Source of the DNA: Odobenus rosmarus divergens
Lineage: Eukaryota > Chordata > Mammalia > Carnivora > Odobenidae
NCBI RefSeq assembly: GCF_000321225.1
Contig: NW_004450275.1
Coordinates: 7,651,039-7,715,038, forward strand
DNA length: 64,000 bases
Direction: 5' to 3'
The translations under genes were made by a program, and so were the position numbers. Below the pieces are notes generated by a model. The model did no database searches, had not been told where the DNA came from, and worked only from the letters and a program-made list of their open reading frames with translations. Positions within the stretch are counted from its first letter, which is position 1; the number at the start of each line of letters is the position of its first letter. Shown one piece after another: positions 11,380 to 23,309 of this stretch.

Positions 11380-12789
11380 GGAGGCCAAAAGTTAGCATGA
11401 TGAAAGTAGGGGGCCCGGGAGTGGGGGTGGGGAGGCACTGCTTTCCAGGAAAAAGAATGAATCTGTGTAGTACCAAGCATGGGACCTCATGAACTATCAA
11501 GAGGGTTCTTGATTTGCATAAGATGCTTTACAAAGATGTTTAGAATTTGTATTTTTATCTCCTAAAATATATTATACACTAAGCATAGTTAACAGGAGGT
11601 GGTACAGTGGTGGACAGAGCAATTTCAGAGACTTGAATTCAAATCTAATTAGCTCTGCAATTTTAAGTGGCTTACTCTTCTGACACTATTTATCTTTCAA
11701 ATGATTACAAGGCTTGCTAGTTTCTGACCAGGTTGAAAACGAGTAAATGTATGTAACAGTCCAACAAAGAGTCACACACAGTGCAGACACCTCATAAATA
11801 CTACATTGTCTTTCTATTTCAACAATTTTGGGATGCTTGAGGCCTCCTACCTTTAGAAAGGCTCATTCAAACATCGTCACATCCACATTGTCTAAAAGAC
11901 CGTTTTGATTACAGACTTGTGATTAGTGTGTGACACATTTGATGCATCATTAATCCCCTGAATTTACTATTCATAAAATTGCTTGAATGTACCGCTTTGG
12001 CAAGTGGTTGGCCAGGCTGTTTTTGTCACTCATCAAACAAAGTCTAAGCGGAATGGAAAAGTGGGTGTGTCCTTAAAGAACTTAAAGTTTCTTCTTTGAT
12101 TATCCAGAACCACTCCAATTCACTTAAAAGTAATGTCCCTTGGTAAGCCTTAGCTGTGTAGAACTAATCATAGATCACTCCCCAAATGGCCCAAAGTGTG
12201 TGTGTGGCGGTGGGCAGGCTGAGGGTGTGGAACTAGTACTTCTAGCTACATTGGACTATCTTGACGTTGTTTTAAAGTTTTGTTAATCTTATAGATTTAA
12301 CACAAGTTGTCAATCAAAAAATATGGTAGTATTTTAAAACCTGGTGATAACCCACTGTAACTTAAGTCCATTTTGTAAAATTTAAATGCCTTCTGTTAAA
12401 TATCTCTTGTGTGAAGGCACAAAAATATTAAAGCTGGAAGGGATCTTAACATCTTTTAGTCTGTTCTTCTACAAATCAGGAAACTGAGGTACGAAATTGT
12501 AGTTTCCTAAAGCCAGTGGGTATCAGAACAATGATTCTCAGGCAGAGGTTCTGGGTCGCAAATCTGCTGCATTTTCTACTGTTTCTTACTGCATCTGTAT
12601 TTTACAAGGTAGTTGATGAGATGGGCTCTTCTGAAACAAATGTCATAAAATACACCCGATGAAAAGATTCTAAAATAGCACTATTATTCTAATTATTAAT
12701 TAGAAATAATTTAAGTGGTGCTTTTGTGTATCCAACTAGAATAAATTTTACTGAGTCTTCCTTCAAATAACATTGAGAAGGAGATCGTT
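11380..12789. other. Mostly unassigned; MIR/CR1-like scrap near 12425-12550
   Basis: Within otherwise unrecognised DNA, 12425-12550 contains 'aagctggaagggatcttaac' followed by 'aatcaggaaactgaggtac'. This wording is typical of old mammalian MIR- or CR1/L3-type relics, but the family cannot be fixed by eye. No coding exon was recognised. Confidence 0.4.
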
Positions 12790-12862
12790 AAGCGTTCATT
12801 TATTCAACAAATATTTACTGAGCATATAGAGTTTGGAAGACACTGTATTAGGTAATTGATTT
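12790..12862 (-). mobile_element. L2 3'-end scrap
   Basis: The plus strand reads 'cgttcatttattcaacaaat' then 'atttactgagcatata' and 'gacactgtattaggtaa', the antisense L2 terminus. Only about 70 bp are recognisable. Confidence 0.6.
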
Positions 12863-13164
12863 CTATCCTATTTTATTAAGCAAGGTAAATAAGGGGGAAA
12901 GGGAATGCTCCCAGGAATATGCCATCAAGAACGTCCCCTCACTTTCTGCATATCCTGAACTCAATTGATATTATGCACCTGTATAGCATTTTACAGTTTC
13001 CAAAGCACTTTCTCATGACATGAGTTTCTGTATCATGTTATTTCAGCCTCTTTTGGCTCTTAACACATTCAGCTTGGTGTTCTTGGTGTTGATGTCATTG
13101 ATCATCATCTTAGATTTTAAGTTCGTTTTAAAACTGAGGCTATTTTAAACAGCACCAAATCTGC

Positions 13165-13238
13165 CACAATGTCTAGCCTACTTTCTTAAATACAGCAGGT
13201 GCCCAGTATTTGATGAATGAATGAATGAATGAATGAGA
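13165..13238 (+). mobile_element. L2 3' end with TGAA repeat
   Basis: The sequence 'cagcaggtgcccagtatttg' leads directly into five or six GAAT units at about 13212-13237. L2 elements end in this short tandem repeat in sense orientation, so the microsatellite is probably the expanded L2 terminus. Confidence 0.6.
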
Positions 13239-14309
13239 TTTCATTTGATCAACGGAAGTATAGGAGGCGTAATTACCATCATGGTAGAGGACACCACGCT
13301 GTCATTTGGAGAGAGAAAGTCTTGTTTCTCATTGCTAGTAATCCTCAGAGCTCCTAATTGGGTCTCTTTCTACTTCAACTCAATCAAAATCACGTGGTAA
13401 TCCCCACTCAAAATAGAACCATTTCTTCTCCTAGATCCCCTATTACAAAAGCTGCTAAGTAAGATAGTATGTTGACATTTGTCAAACTGATCTCTTAAGT
13501 CTGAGTTCACTTTGATTACACACACTATCATGGGATAATATCTCTGTGGCTTTGGGCTGTAATTCCCAGCTGTATTGCTAGGAAGGTGATAGGAATAAGA
13601 ACACTAAGTTCTCTGGTAAAGAGTAAGAGATACAGAAGATACATTTTTTCTGCCTGCCATTCAATGCTACTTTTTTCATGTTTTCCATTGTTGATCAATG
13701 ACTTCCTCTTCCCTATCATGACTTTCAAAAGAATGAGACTATGGCACCCTGTCTCCTGGTCACTGTTAATGGCGGTGGCAGAACTCTCTATGGGCCAAAC
13801 AATGCACATGGCTTCTCAAGAATATGTGCATTCCAGGAAAAGATTTCCTTTTAAAAATAAGAACTTGTCAAGGGGACATCTAAATACCGGCTTACCGTTA
13901 TGTACCTTCCGCAACAGCAAAAGAACTTACTCTTTCACGGACAAAGAAATGTATTTTCTTTAGGCTTCTCTTTCTTTATGCCTCTCTCTTATGACCATGC
14001 CATAGACAAAACAATCTTTGAAAAAACTTCCCAGTCGTGTGCCCCGAACCTTCTTTAATACTAAACTAATGCTATTTTGCCAAAACGACTGGAAAAAGCC
14101 AATTCATGTCTCCAAATTAGTACAGTCAGAAGTAAAAACATTAAAAAAATTTTAATATTGTAGAGGCTTCCTTATGTTTTATTTTACATTCTTTAAAGAG
14201 TGTTACCCCAGTTCCGAGTTTGATGTCCTTGTTCCTTGGGGAGGACAGTATCGCCTTCGCGTGAACGATCCAATGGCAGGTGACTAACACGCTGCATTTT
14301 CCTGGGCTT
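13239..14309. other. Unassigned DNA
   Basis: No repeat family or gene was recognised. Overlapping frames on both strands at 13528-13963 (93 and 125 codons) have no family resemblance and no supporting splice sites. Confidence 0.4.
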
Positions 14310-14530
14310 AGTAGTTCAGAAGCACTTTCATACACTTTATCTCACCCGACCCTTCTCCCTGCCTTGTGGAGCAGCCAGGAAAGCTACCATTATCTTCACT
14401 TCGCAGATGAGAAAAGTGAAACTCAGTGGCTTGCCTGAGGTCAAACATCCATTCAGGGGAAAGTGAGGCCTTGAACTGAATCTTCAGACTTCAAGCCCAG
14501 CATGTTAACTCATTAACTTGCTGAGCAGTA
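14310..14530 (-). mobile_element. MIR SINE relic
   Basis: Antisense MIR on the plus strand: 'tacactttatctcaccc', 'attatcttcacttcgcagatg', 'gaaactcagtggcttgcctg', 'aggtcaaacatccattcagg', ending near 'cagcatgttaactcattaac'. The order and spacing fit a nearly full MIR with many substitutions. Confidence 0.75.
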
Positions 14531-15024
14531 AGAAAGAGATGAATTGCAATAGCAAATCTTACTAGGACTTTGGTGAATTAAATCACTTTACACTAAATGT
14601 ATTCAAAATTATAAGTTAAAATTAGTAGTCCTGTGGATGAGGTATTAGGTATAAATGCAAATGTTAGAATATTTTATTTTAATTACCGGGAGGAAGTTTT
14701 TACAGCCAACAGCTCAGCCCAAGTTAAGTATCAAAAACTTCTGATAAACTGAGCAGGTATAAACTTCAACAGTTATCTACAGTGACGTAATTGTTAACCT
14801 ATGTATGTGTTTGATTGTTTAGATTGGCTTTGTGAGTACAGATAATTAAATTCTAAGTGCAAGTCCTTTTTTTGAATAAGTCCCCCCACTTTTTTTTTTT
14901 TTTTTGAGTTGGACCTCTGGGCATTAATTTGATGCAATTACTATATGCTTGCTTTTCAATATTAGGCTTTTCATTCTGATTTACAGGTAGGATCCCATAA
15001 TATATTCAACAATACGATGATGAA

Positions 15025-15225
15025 CAAGATTAAAGTTTCGTAGTTAAAAGCGTGTGCTCAAGCTGAGTAAACTTGGTCAAGTAACCCTACCCTCAGTTTC
15101 TTAACTATAGGATGGAGATAACAAGTGTATGCTTCTAATTGGCTTAGTCATAAGATTAAAAGAATTGATAATATGTAAGGTACTTAGTTTTAGCATACGG
15201 TAAATGTGAAATAAATTTGAGCTAC
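15025..15225 (+). mobile_element. MIR SINE relic
   Basis: Sense MIR order: a head remnant 'cgtagttaaaagcgtgtgctc', then 'cttggtcaagtaaccctacc', 'ctcagtttcttaactatagg' and 'atggagataac', followed by 'taagattaaaagaattgata' and 'ggtacttagttttagcata'. A small internal deletion is likely after the head. Confidence 0.7.
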
Positions 15226-15327
15226 GGTCTTTTTATAAATATATTCTGTCATTGGTTAAGTATAGTATTGTCTTGATGATGAGGACACTGGATACAAAAA
15301 TTTAAATCCTCTTTTTTTTTTTTTAAA

Positions 15328-15571
15328 TTACCCTAGGGTTGCCTGGGTGTCTCAGTCAATTAAGTGGTTAAGCGGTTAAGTGCCTGCCTTCGGCTCAGGT
15401 CATGATCCCAGGGTCCTGGGATCAAGCCCCACATCAGGCTCCCTGCTCAGCGGGAAGCCTGCTTCTCCCTCTCCCACTCCCCCTGCTTGTGTTCCCTCTC
15501 TCGCTGTTTCTCTGTCAAATAAATAAATAAAATCTTTTTTAAAAAATAAAATAAAATAAAAAACTACCCTA
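15328..15571 (+). mobile_element. CAN-SINE with duplicated head segment
   Basis: The body is about 15337-15562. The head reads GTTGCCTGGGTGTCTCAGTC, but between the box-A-like and box-B-like regions a 'ggttaagcggttaag' doubling (about 15366-15380) adds roughly 12 bp compared with the other copies. It carries the TTGTGTTCCCTCTCTCGCTG block. Flanks TTACCCTAG (15328-15336) and CTACCCTAA (15563-15571) look like a slightly decayed target duplication. The extra bases may weaken an internal Pol III promoter; this is inference. Confidence 0.9.
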
Positions 15572-15962
15572 ATATTATAATGGGATAAATCTTATCAAAA
15601 TTACTTAAAGCTGTTCATAAAGTTCTGCAGAAATTGGTTTTTACAAAATGATTATGACTTAGAAGGGTGATGGTGTTATTGGTTTTTGTGTGCATGAGGC
15701 ATCAATCTGATCATGAAAAGTGAGTTTTTGCTTTTACAATTTGCTTGTGGTCTGGTTTTAATAATACGTTAATTAAGTATGTCACCTTTTTAAAGATGGA
15801 GAGTAAGTTCGAATAATATCCGATGTGGTTGCTTGTAATATGAAAACTGAAAAAAGCATGTCTTTACAGATTGAAATCTAAAGAAAAATAAAGTTTGGGT
15901 TGCATGCAATTGTTTCTTCTAAAGAATCCTGAACTGCATATAGTTTATTTACTTTTTATTCT

Positions 15963-15963
<1 letters not shown>

Positions 15964-16025
<62 letters not shown>

Positions 16026-16026
16026 A
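15964..16026 (+). repeat. Compound (TG)n(AG)n microsatellite
   Basis: About 15 GT units (15964-15993) are followed directly by about 16 mostly pure AG units to 16026, with one AAAG interruption. It is not part of the SINE that begins 100 bp downstream. Such compound dinucleotide tracts are usually length-variable. Confidence 0.97.
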
Positions 16027-16108
16027 TTTGCATATAAAGAGAAAGTGAATTTTTCTAGTGTGACTTATTTTGACTTACTCAACCAAAGGATTAAAAAGCT
16101 ACTCTATT

Positions 16109-16340
16109 CAAAATAAGTATGATGGGGGCGCCTGGGTGGCTCAGATGGTTAAGCATCTGCCTTTGGCTCAGGTCATGATCCCAGGGTCCTGGGATCGAGT
16201 CCCGCATTGGGCTCCCTGCTCGGAAGGGGGCCTGCTTCTTCCTCTCCCTCTGCTGCTCCCCCTGCTTGTGCTCTTTCGCTCTCTCTGTCAAATAAATAAA
16301 TAAAATCTTTAAAAAAAAAAAACAAAATAAGTATGATGGG
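16109..16340 (+). mobile_element. CAN-SINE with 17-bp target duplication
   Basis: The body is about 16127-16322. It is a full head-to-tail copy: GGCGCCTGGGTGGCTCAG, 'gggatcgagtcccgc', CT-rich middle, AAATAAATAAATAAAATC tail and A12 run. The exact repeat CAAAATAAGTATGATGG at 16109-16125 and 16323-16339 is a perfect target-site duplication, which argues for a relatively recent insertion. Confidence 0.96.
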
Positions 16341-17229
16341 ATGAAATTTTAAGTACTTTTAAGCAACAAATTTTAAGTAATGAAAAAGCTTTAAAACAAC
16401 TATTAGGATTAATTCGATAGAATATCAAAAACAGATAAGTCAAAGAAATGCTCACCTTCAAAGGGACAACTGAGGTGACAGCATGATTTTATGTGAGACT
16501 GCACCATGCTGCTTTGTGATTCTTTTAGTTAAGTTTGGTGATGTCGGAGGAATGAGAAAGGATGACCTCCTCCTTGAAATGAAGCCTTGGCTGCCTAAAG
16601 CCGATTGCTTCCAGGAAAGCAGTAATAAAATGGCAGGTGAGAAAGAGACTGATGACTTTGAAGCTTTGATGAGGCTCAGGAATGGGTCCCATAGGTATTA
16701 GGAACTGGAAGAGGCAGGAAAAGAGAAGGTTGCAAGCAGAGAGAGGAATTTCATGCTGAAACACATGGGTGGGGCCCTGTTGAGTGATGCTGAGGCCAAC
16801 ATTATTATGGTAACATGAGAGGGTGACTGACATGAAGTAGGCACTGAGATCTCTGGGTGGAAAATGTTGGGGAACTCACAGACCTGCGAGTCAGAAGGGC
16901 AATGATGAGAGCAAACTGTCTGAGCATGCTGCCTGGGATTGGAGCAGAGTGAAACGAAAGCGGGCATCATTGGGAACGGTGAAAATACTCTGAAAGACAG
17001 TCAAACATACTTCTGAGCATGGCTGCCATTTTGTACGGAAGTATATATGGATGGGGCAGCAGCCCCTTGAGATCAGAGAGAGGAAGAAGCTGTGTGAGAA
17101 AAACTCTTCCACTTAGTCACTTTGCATTGTTCACTTGATCTCTCTACATTTGGTTTCTTCGTTTGTGCTCTAGCGCATGCTTCGAAAGATTTTTCAAGTT
17201 CCTGTATGAAGAATATATTAGAGGAAAAA
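16341..17229. other. Unassigned DNA
   Basis: No confident element or gene. A segment at about 16531-16638 has an acceptor-like 'gtgattcttttag' before it and GTGAGA after it, with an open frame of about 36 codons between. The peptide resembles nothing I know and the acceptor tract is weak, so I do not call an exon. Confidence 0.35.
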
Positions 17230-17830
17230 GAAAAAGTGAGAAGCGATCAGACTTCTAGATTACAGATCGGGGGGCTTGAGTTATGATGGTGGCAGTGAAA
17301 ATGGAGAGAAGTGCATATTTGAGATCGATTTTGAAAATAGAACCTAACCAGAGAAGACATAATCCAGGTGACTTGCCAGATTTCTGTTGCCCTTTATTAA
17401 GATGAGAATGGCAGGAGAAGGAATAAATTAGGAGATGAAAAGTCCCCTTCCAGGCATGTTGTGTTAGAAACATGGAAATGGAGATGTTTAGTTAGGAAGT
17501 AGAATATCATGATGTTTGTGGACAGAATAGAAGTCTACGCTCAACATGTAAATATGAAATGTGTTCTTCTCTAGATGGTGTTTAAAACCATAAGCACAGA
17601 TGCAATCACTAGGGGGAGAGTATAGGAGAGAGAAGAGAAGCTAGTACAAAGCCCTGAGGAATTACCACACCCAGAGATGAGGAGGCTGATGAGCAAAGCG
17701 CCCTGAGAATGAGTGAACCCGGGAGGTGCAAAGCAAAGCAGGCAAGCACGGCATTCTGGAAGTCAGGAGAAGAGAGTATTTCAAGTCAAAGTCCAGTAAG
17801 ATGAACTCAGGGAAAGGTAAGTGGGTCTGA
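17230..17830 (-). mobile_element. L2 LINE relic, ORF2 region
   Basis: The plus strand is antisense to the L2 reverse-transcriptase region. 'atgatggtggcagtgaaaatg' with 'gagagaagtgcatatttgag', 'gaaacatggaaatggagatg' and 'aaagccctgaggaatta' fall in the expected order. The last corresponds to the complement of the codons for the GVPQGSVLGP-type motif. Stops and indels are frequent. Confidence 0.7.
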
Positions 17831-18299
17831 TGAGCTTCTTGTGGGTTGTTTTGCAAGCAGATTATGTAAATGATATCACTTTCCATTGGCTAAAACCCCG
17901 ACATGTTGCCTTCAGGTTTCCAGCTAAAGGCTGGAGTACTTTCCTCACTCATGAATCTCTACAACAACTGAATACTTAGAATATGTTGCTGGTGTACCTA
18001 TATATTCCCAACCTCCCCTAGTTTGCTCCTTCACTTCTGGTCTACAGCTAGATGGTTAGGCAGAGCAGAGAGCTGAGCTACTGGGCCATGTGCTCTCCAT
18101 CCCTGAATCTCCACAGATGAGTTTCTGCTGAAAGAGGTTTCTCCACTTCATGACAAAACTGAAAATATTTCAAGGAATAAGTCACACAGTGATCCCCTTC
18201 CACTTAGACACTTGCCCTTCATGGCCCTATTGAGTCTAACCACCCAATGTGCAGAACCTAAGAAGAATGGAATGCTGTATTGATGCAAATGGTAAGAAG
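17831..18299. other. Unassigned DNA
   Basis: Nothing recognised between the L2 and MIR relics. Only short chance frames are present. Confidence 0.4.
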
Positions 18300-18500
18300 A
18301 ACTAACACTTCTATAGCACTTAGGTGCCAGACAGTGTTCCAAGTGCTTTGTATACATGAACCCATTTGATCCTCACAATAAATCTGTGAGACTGTAAGGT
18401 TCTATTATTATTTCCATGGTACACTTGAGGACACCAAGGCCCAAAGAGATTAAATAACCAGCCGAAGTTTAGCTCCAAGTCAAGGCTCTTAGCTATTAGC
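18300..18500 (-). mobile_element. MIR SINE relic
   Basis: Well-preserved antisense MIR: 'actaacacttctatagcac', 'ttaggtgccagacagtgtt', 'ccaagtgctttgtatacatg', 'gatcctcacaataaatctg', 'ggacaccaaggcccaaagag', 'attaaataacc'. The head end reaches 'ttagctattagcc' just before a CA repeat. Confidence 0.85.
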
Positions 18501-18501
18501 C

Positions 18502-18526
18502 AACACACACACACACACACACACAC
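18502..18526 (+). repeat. (CA)n microsatellite
   Basis: About 12 uninterrupted CA units directly follow the MIR head end. Confidence 0.97.
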
Positions 18527-19183
18527 TCCTTATGTGAGTTCAAAGTAATCTTATAAAAGACAACCAATGAACCTAGGAGCAGGGCTTTTAAATCATACTG
18601 AACTAGCAGTCACTGGTGCTTAAAGTATTTAGGAGGACAAAGTATGAAAATCAGTCTGATTAAGAGCTGGTTTCTGGGGCTCCTTCTGCAACTCACCTCA
18701 ACTCCTCTCCTAAACTCACTACAGGAGATGAAATACTAAGTGTTAAGGTGGTTCCTGTAGGATGAGCTCTTAAGGTAGCCATCCAAGGATAAACACATAC
18801 ATTTGGTCATTCATAATGACAATCTTTAATCTGGGTATGAAGTTCAACTGAGTGGGAGCTGAAGATGATCTTGCCGGAGAAACAGGCTTTTAATTTCAAA
18901 CTGCCATTTTTGTTAGAGGAATGTTCTGGGCATTCTGGTGTAGCCCATTCAGTGCGCCACCTCCTGGTGTGACCAGACATGTTTAATCATTAAAAGTCTC
19001 AATGCACCTGTAGCCACAAACTAGCAATGTTGGAATGAATGCAAAAAGAAACGCATAAATAACATAAATCTTGCTGAGTTGCAACGGCCCAAATTTTGCC
19101 TCCTCACAGATACCATTTCAGATTTTGCTACCAGTTTACGTTGGCCAGCTACATGTGTATTGGGATAAAAAAGGAATAAAAGG
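18527..19183. other. Unassigned DNA
   Basis: No recognisable element or exon. Confidence 0.4.
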
Positions 19184-19355
19184 GATGCCTGGGTGGCTCA
19201 GTCAATTAAGCATCTGCCTTTGGCTCAGGTCATGATCCTGGGGTCCTGGGATCGAGTCCCGCATCAGGCTCTTCTGCCTGCTTCTCCTTCTTCCTACCAC
19301 TCCCCCTGCTTGTGCTTGCTCTCAATCTCTCTCTCTGACAAATAAAATCTTGAAG
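19184..19355 (+). mobile_element. CAN-SINE with internal deletion
   Basis: The head is GATGCCTGGGTGGCTCAG, with 'gggatcgagtcccgcatcagg'. The sequence then jumps from 'gctcttctgcctgcttctcc' without the CTGCTCAGCGGG block seen in the other copies, so about 15-20 bp are missing. The tail is short (ACAAATAAAATCTTG then A-run). The direct repeat is unclear because both flanks are A/G-rich. Confidence 0.9.
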
Positions 19356-19499
19356 AAAAAAAAAGGGGGTAAAAGTTCTTAGTATCATGAACTGCAGGAT
19401 GCTTTATGGTTATTATGTTGGGGAAAGATATTTTGGTTTTATGTATTCTATTCAACAGGTATCAAAAGTAGCCAAAGAAACCTAGTTATTTTTCCTTCT

Positions 19500-19690
19500 T
19501 TTCATTCAAGTCGCTTATTCAATAATCGCTTATTAATGCCTATGTTCCAGAACCTGAATCACAATAATAAACAATATAATCTTTGTTTGCCAAAACCTCA
19601 TTTGGGAGAGAGTTTTGGAGAGAGACGAATCATCAGACCACATTAGCATGGTGTGGTGAGTTAAGTATAAACACAAGTTGCTATGTGAGC
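19500..19690 (-). mobile_element. L2 3'-end relic
   Basis: Antisense L2 pattern: 'cttattcaataatcgctta', 'ttaatgcctatgttccag', 'aataataaacaatataatc', then 'tttgccaaaacctcatttgg'. Strongly diverged; the right boundary is uncertain. Confidence 0.5.
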
Positions 19691-20349
19691 ATCTGGGAAG
19701 CCATTGGTTTCTTTGAAATAGGTGGCAATAGGAAAAAAATCCTAATCTCTCTTTACCCCTCATGAGTGTGACTTTTCTCCTGAGGAATGTTTGTTTTAAA
19801 GTACTTCAGCCTGTCTTTACCCTTCAGGCCTCCAAAGCTTTAACTACTGCCCGGGACTCCAGAAAAGCATGCATTTTTCTGGAGAAATCCATGGAATACA
19901 TGAAATTCTTAAATGGGTTTATCATTTTTTTAAAAAGATTAAGAACAGTTTAGTGACAAATTCAGATTTTGTAGAGGGGATGAAACTTTGGGGACCCTTC
20001 GAAAGAAGAAGAATACAGAATTGTAAATGTAAAATTATTTATGAAAGTATCTATTGTTTAGAATGAAAACACAATATCCCTATTAATTAACTACCTGATA
20101 TACTTGCTAATGGTTTTTTTCAACCATTTTTGGCTATATTTTTTATCACTTCTTCATGTGACAACTGCAGTTTCTCATCCCTAATATCACTGAATTTGAT
20201 TCTCCTGGTTGAGTGGTCTTTAATAGAGAGAGGAGGTTATCATAGCATAAGAATCAAAGTGCTGCTTATGACTGACCTCATTTACTGCCCTATTTGTGAG
20301 GCACTTCAGAGAAAACAACCCTTCTTTGAGTATCAGTAAGATTCAGACG

Positions 20350-20600
20350 TTTGCAACACTATGTGTTCACTCCTTCCATGTCTTGGGTTCTGTTCTGGAT
20401 GCTTTGCATGTATAATTCACTTAAACTTCATTGAAACTCTATGAGGTCAATGCCATTAAAATGGTTTATGATGTGTAAATGAAGGCCTGGAACAAGCAAA
20501 TAGCTTTGCCCAAGGTCACACAGCTGGTAGGTGGACAAGTCAGGCATTAAACCCAGTCAGACGAACTCCAGAGATAGAGCACTTAACACCCATATTCTAC
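20350..20600 (-). mobile_element. MIR SINE relic
   Basis: Antisense MIR: 'tctggatgctttgcatgtat', 'aattcacttaaacttcattg', 'ctctatgaggtcaatgcc', then the well-kept core 'gcccaaggtcacacagctgg' and 'gtggacaagtcaggcatt'. It ends near 'agagcacttaacaccca', the complement of the tRNA-like head. Confidence 0.88.
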
Positions 20601-22077
20601 ATTTTACGGAAGTGAGCCCAAGACAGAGATGAAGATGCTTCCCGCTTCTCAGGGACCCCGTTCCCACATGGCTGTGGGTCTCACTGTGAGATAAGAGTGA
20701 GTGATGAAATGATAGAAACTTCCAGACACAAGACGAGGTTGTTTGAAAAAGCAGTAGCTTATGCCCCACTTTGCATTGGAAGCACAAGGAGAGACGACTT
20801 CACGAGGTGCCCTGCTCCTATGTGGTTGGTGGCAACAGAGAGGAAACAACGCTGTGGCCTGCTCTGTCAAAGAGCAGCACCTTCACGGTTCCCAACACCT
20901 GCGTGTCTTCTCCACACAAGAAGCTAGCACAGCGAGCGTAGATCCAGCAGGGGATGCCTGTGCTTCCAAAGGGTCAGAGGGACTCACTACCTCGGTGCAG
21001 ACAGCAGCAGGAACACAAGCCCAGACTCAAGGATATCCCACTGGAGGCCAGTAATGACCACAACATCAGTCCTAGTCTTGGAAGGAAAAGAACAAGTCCA
21101 GAAACCAAAATAGATAGCCACATATTTCAGAAGATATGATACGCCAACATCCCTACCTACCATTGTCACAAACTTTCTAATGATACCTTTTGCTTTTGGC
21201 TTGGAAAATTTCGACTCTATAAATATCCTTCCTAATAGCGCGGGCAGATGTAGCATTGGCATAAATACCTTTCTGAGATCCGTGGAAAGAAGCTGCGTTA
21301 GAAGTGAGTATTGTGTGGTATGTGGATATTCTTAGGATGTGTAGAGGAAGTATAGGATAAATTACCCATTCAGTCACCTAAGGAAATAATGCCTCTCCAG
21401 GATTACTCTTTTGTTTATAAGATTTCATAAGTTGATCATTTAGGATATTCCTTAGAAGAAAGTAGAAGAAGGTATAGGCATCAAACTTGGGAACTCAAAA
21501 GGAGTTTTGGTCAGTATGAATCCCTGAAAGGAAGGTTCATTCTCTGTGTGTGAAAGACAACAAATTCTTTCACTAAGCCTTTGATCCCTTTATGGTTTCG
21601 TTGTTCATTCTACTGATTGTACTAGAAACAAGTTTCACTTCAGATATAATAGTTAATGACAGAGACTAGAAAAGGAAGTGGGTGTGGAACTGTAGTAAAC
21701 TATAATGACAAGAGCGTTGGTTGCTATTTATAGCATTTGTTAAACTTTCATCTCCTCAAATTGCTATTTTCATATAGCAAACTTTAATCTCTCAGGCAAC
21801 AGGGTAAGCAACATGAGATTAGAACTGGAAGTAATTTCTGGCATTAGTCAAATATGTCATGACTAAGAAAAACACCTTCTTCATTTTGAAATGTCACCAG
21901 TTACCAGTGAGAATAGAAAAATAAACATTCACAAGTGACCTTGCAGTGATCAGTGTGGGATAATGGTGACATAGAGGAGTTATGTTACAGGATACCATCC
22001 ATGAGGCAAAATGGATAAAATGTGAATAAGGAACAAAAAAGACTCTTTTAGAGACTTGGAGCTATCTTATGAAAAAA
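20601..22077. other. Unassigned DNA
   Basis: No repeat or exon was recognised with confidence. The 97-codon frame at 20761-21054 (+) lies in slightly GC-richer DNA but has no motif and no clear splice signals. The remainder is AT-rich. Confidence 0.4.
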
Positions 22078-22298
22078 AACTTGTCAGGGGTGCCTGGGTG
22101 GCTCAGTCGGTTAAGCAACTGCCTTCGGCTCAGGTCATGATCCCAGGGCCCTGGGATCGAGCCCCACATCGGGTTCCCTGTTCCGCAGGAAGCCTGCTTC
22201 TACCTCTACCTCTGTCTGCAGCTCTGCCTACTGGTGCTCTCTCTCTATCTCTGTTAAATAAATAAATAAAAATCTTAAAAAAAAAAAGAACTCATCAG
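22078..22298 (+). mobile_element. CAN-SINE
   Basis: The body is about 22088-22288. The head is GGTGCCTGGGTGGCTCAG, box-B-like 'gggatcgagccccac', CT-rich middle with 'cctctgtctgcagctctgcc', tail AAATAAATAAATAAAAATC and A-run. The imperfect repeat AACTTGTCAG (22078-22087) / AACTCATCAG (22289-22298) is probably the target duplication with two changes. Confidence 0.93.
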
Positions 22299-23309
22299 AA
22301 AACCATTTGCTCATATCTAATAAGAAATACAATTGGTGCTGAGAACAGAGAGTGGCTGAATCTCAGCCCAGTTCCTCTTTTTAAAACTCTTTCAGCTCCG
22401 TGATGGAGTCAGTCCACTAGGGTGGAAGGAAGAGTGTAAGGCTAGGAGTGGTAGCAGGCTGGGGGTGGTGGCCAGGGAGAGGCTGTGAAGAGGCTCAGTC
22501 TGCGGGACGTGGACCCTCACCTTGCCCACTCTCCCATTGCAAAGACTGGTTTGCTTCTCTTGTTAGACCTAAAATTCTTTGTTTGTTGGAACCTCCATTT
22601 ATAGCCTTCTGGACTTCCTCCAGTCCGTGGACACAGTAGGCACATAGCACATTTACGTAAGTCCGTGTGGCTAAGAAAATTTGTACGATTTGATCCTAAA
22701 ACAACTTGTCGATTGATGTCAAGACATTTTACAAACTGGTGGCAGACAAACTGTGGAATGCGGCCAGGAAACTCTCAGACTGAATACAGGGAAAGAGACT
22801 GCAGTAGCTGGGAGTGCTTGAGGGAGCCAGACAACCATCATCTCTGGTGAAGCAAGGGTATAAGTTTGGACCAGAAGCTCGGTGATTTTGTTGAAATGGT
22901 CTTAAATGTGGCAGCATTGACTCCTAAGAATTTAGATGTTTAAATAACTGAGATATTATTTCATTTATAGGCTTAGCTCAAAACCCAGTTATGATATATC
23001 TTACTGTTTGTACCCAAGGCTTTTCCACTGCCGAGAATACTGTAAGGCAAGCCTGAGAAACAGTGAAGATACTAGCCCCGAGTCCCTTCTCTACCAGCAA
23101 TGAGAAGCGCTCACCACATAGTACAGGCAAGTTGAAATTCTGATACTCTCTATTTGCCCTTCCCTGTATACTGGATAGCATCAGCCTGATAGCTGCAATC
23201 CCTCATAATTGTTTCTCTTCCTTATGACCATACAATCATGTATTTCATGCAAGGACTAACAAGTGGATAAGAAATGTACTTATATCTATTTTTATTACAT
23301 TAATCAAAG
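22299..23309. other. Unassigned DNA
   Basis: Nothing recognised. GC is slightly higher at 22430-22640, without a CpG cluster. Confidence 0.4.

Noticed and set aside
15964..16026. TG/AG tract considered as part of the downstream SINE
   Set aside because: The SINE has its own exact target duplication beginning at 16109.
16531..16638. Exon-like segment with GTGAGA donor
   Set aside because: The acceptor tract is weak and the 36-codon peptide has no family resemblance.
20761..21054. 97-codon frame in GC-richer DNA
   Set aside because: No motif and no convincing splice sites. The composition alone explains the open frame.
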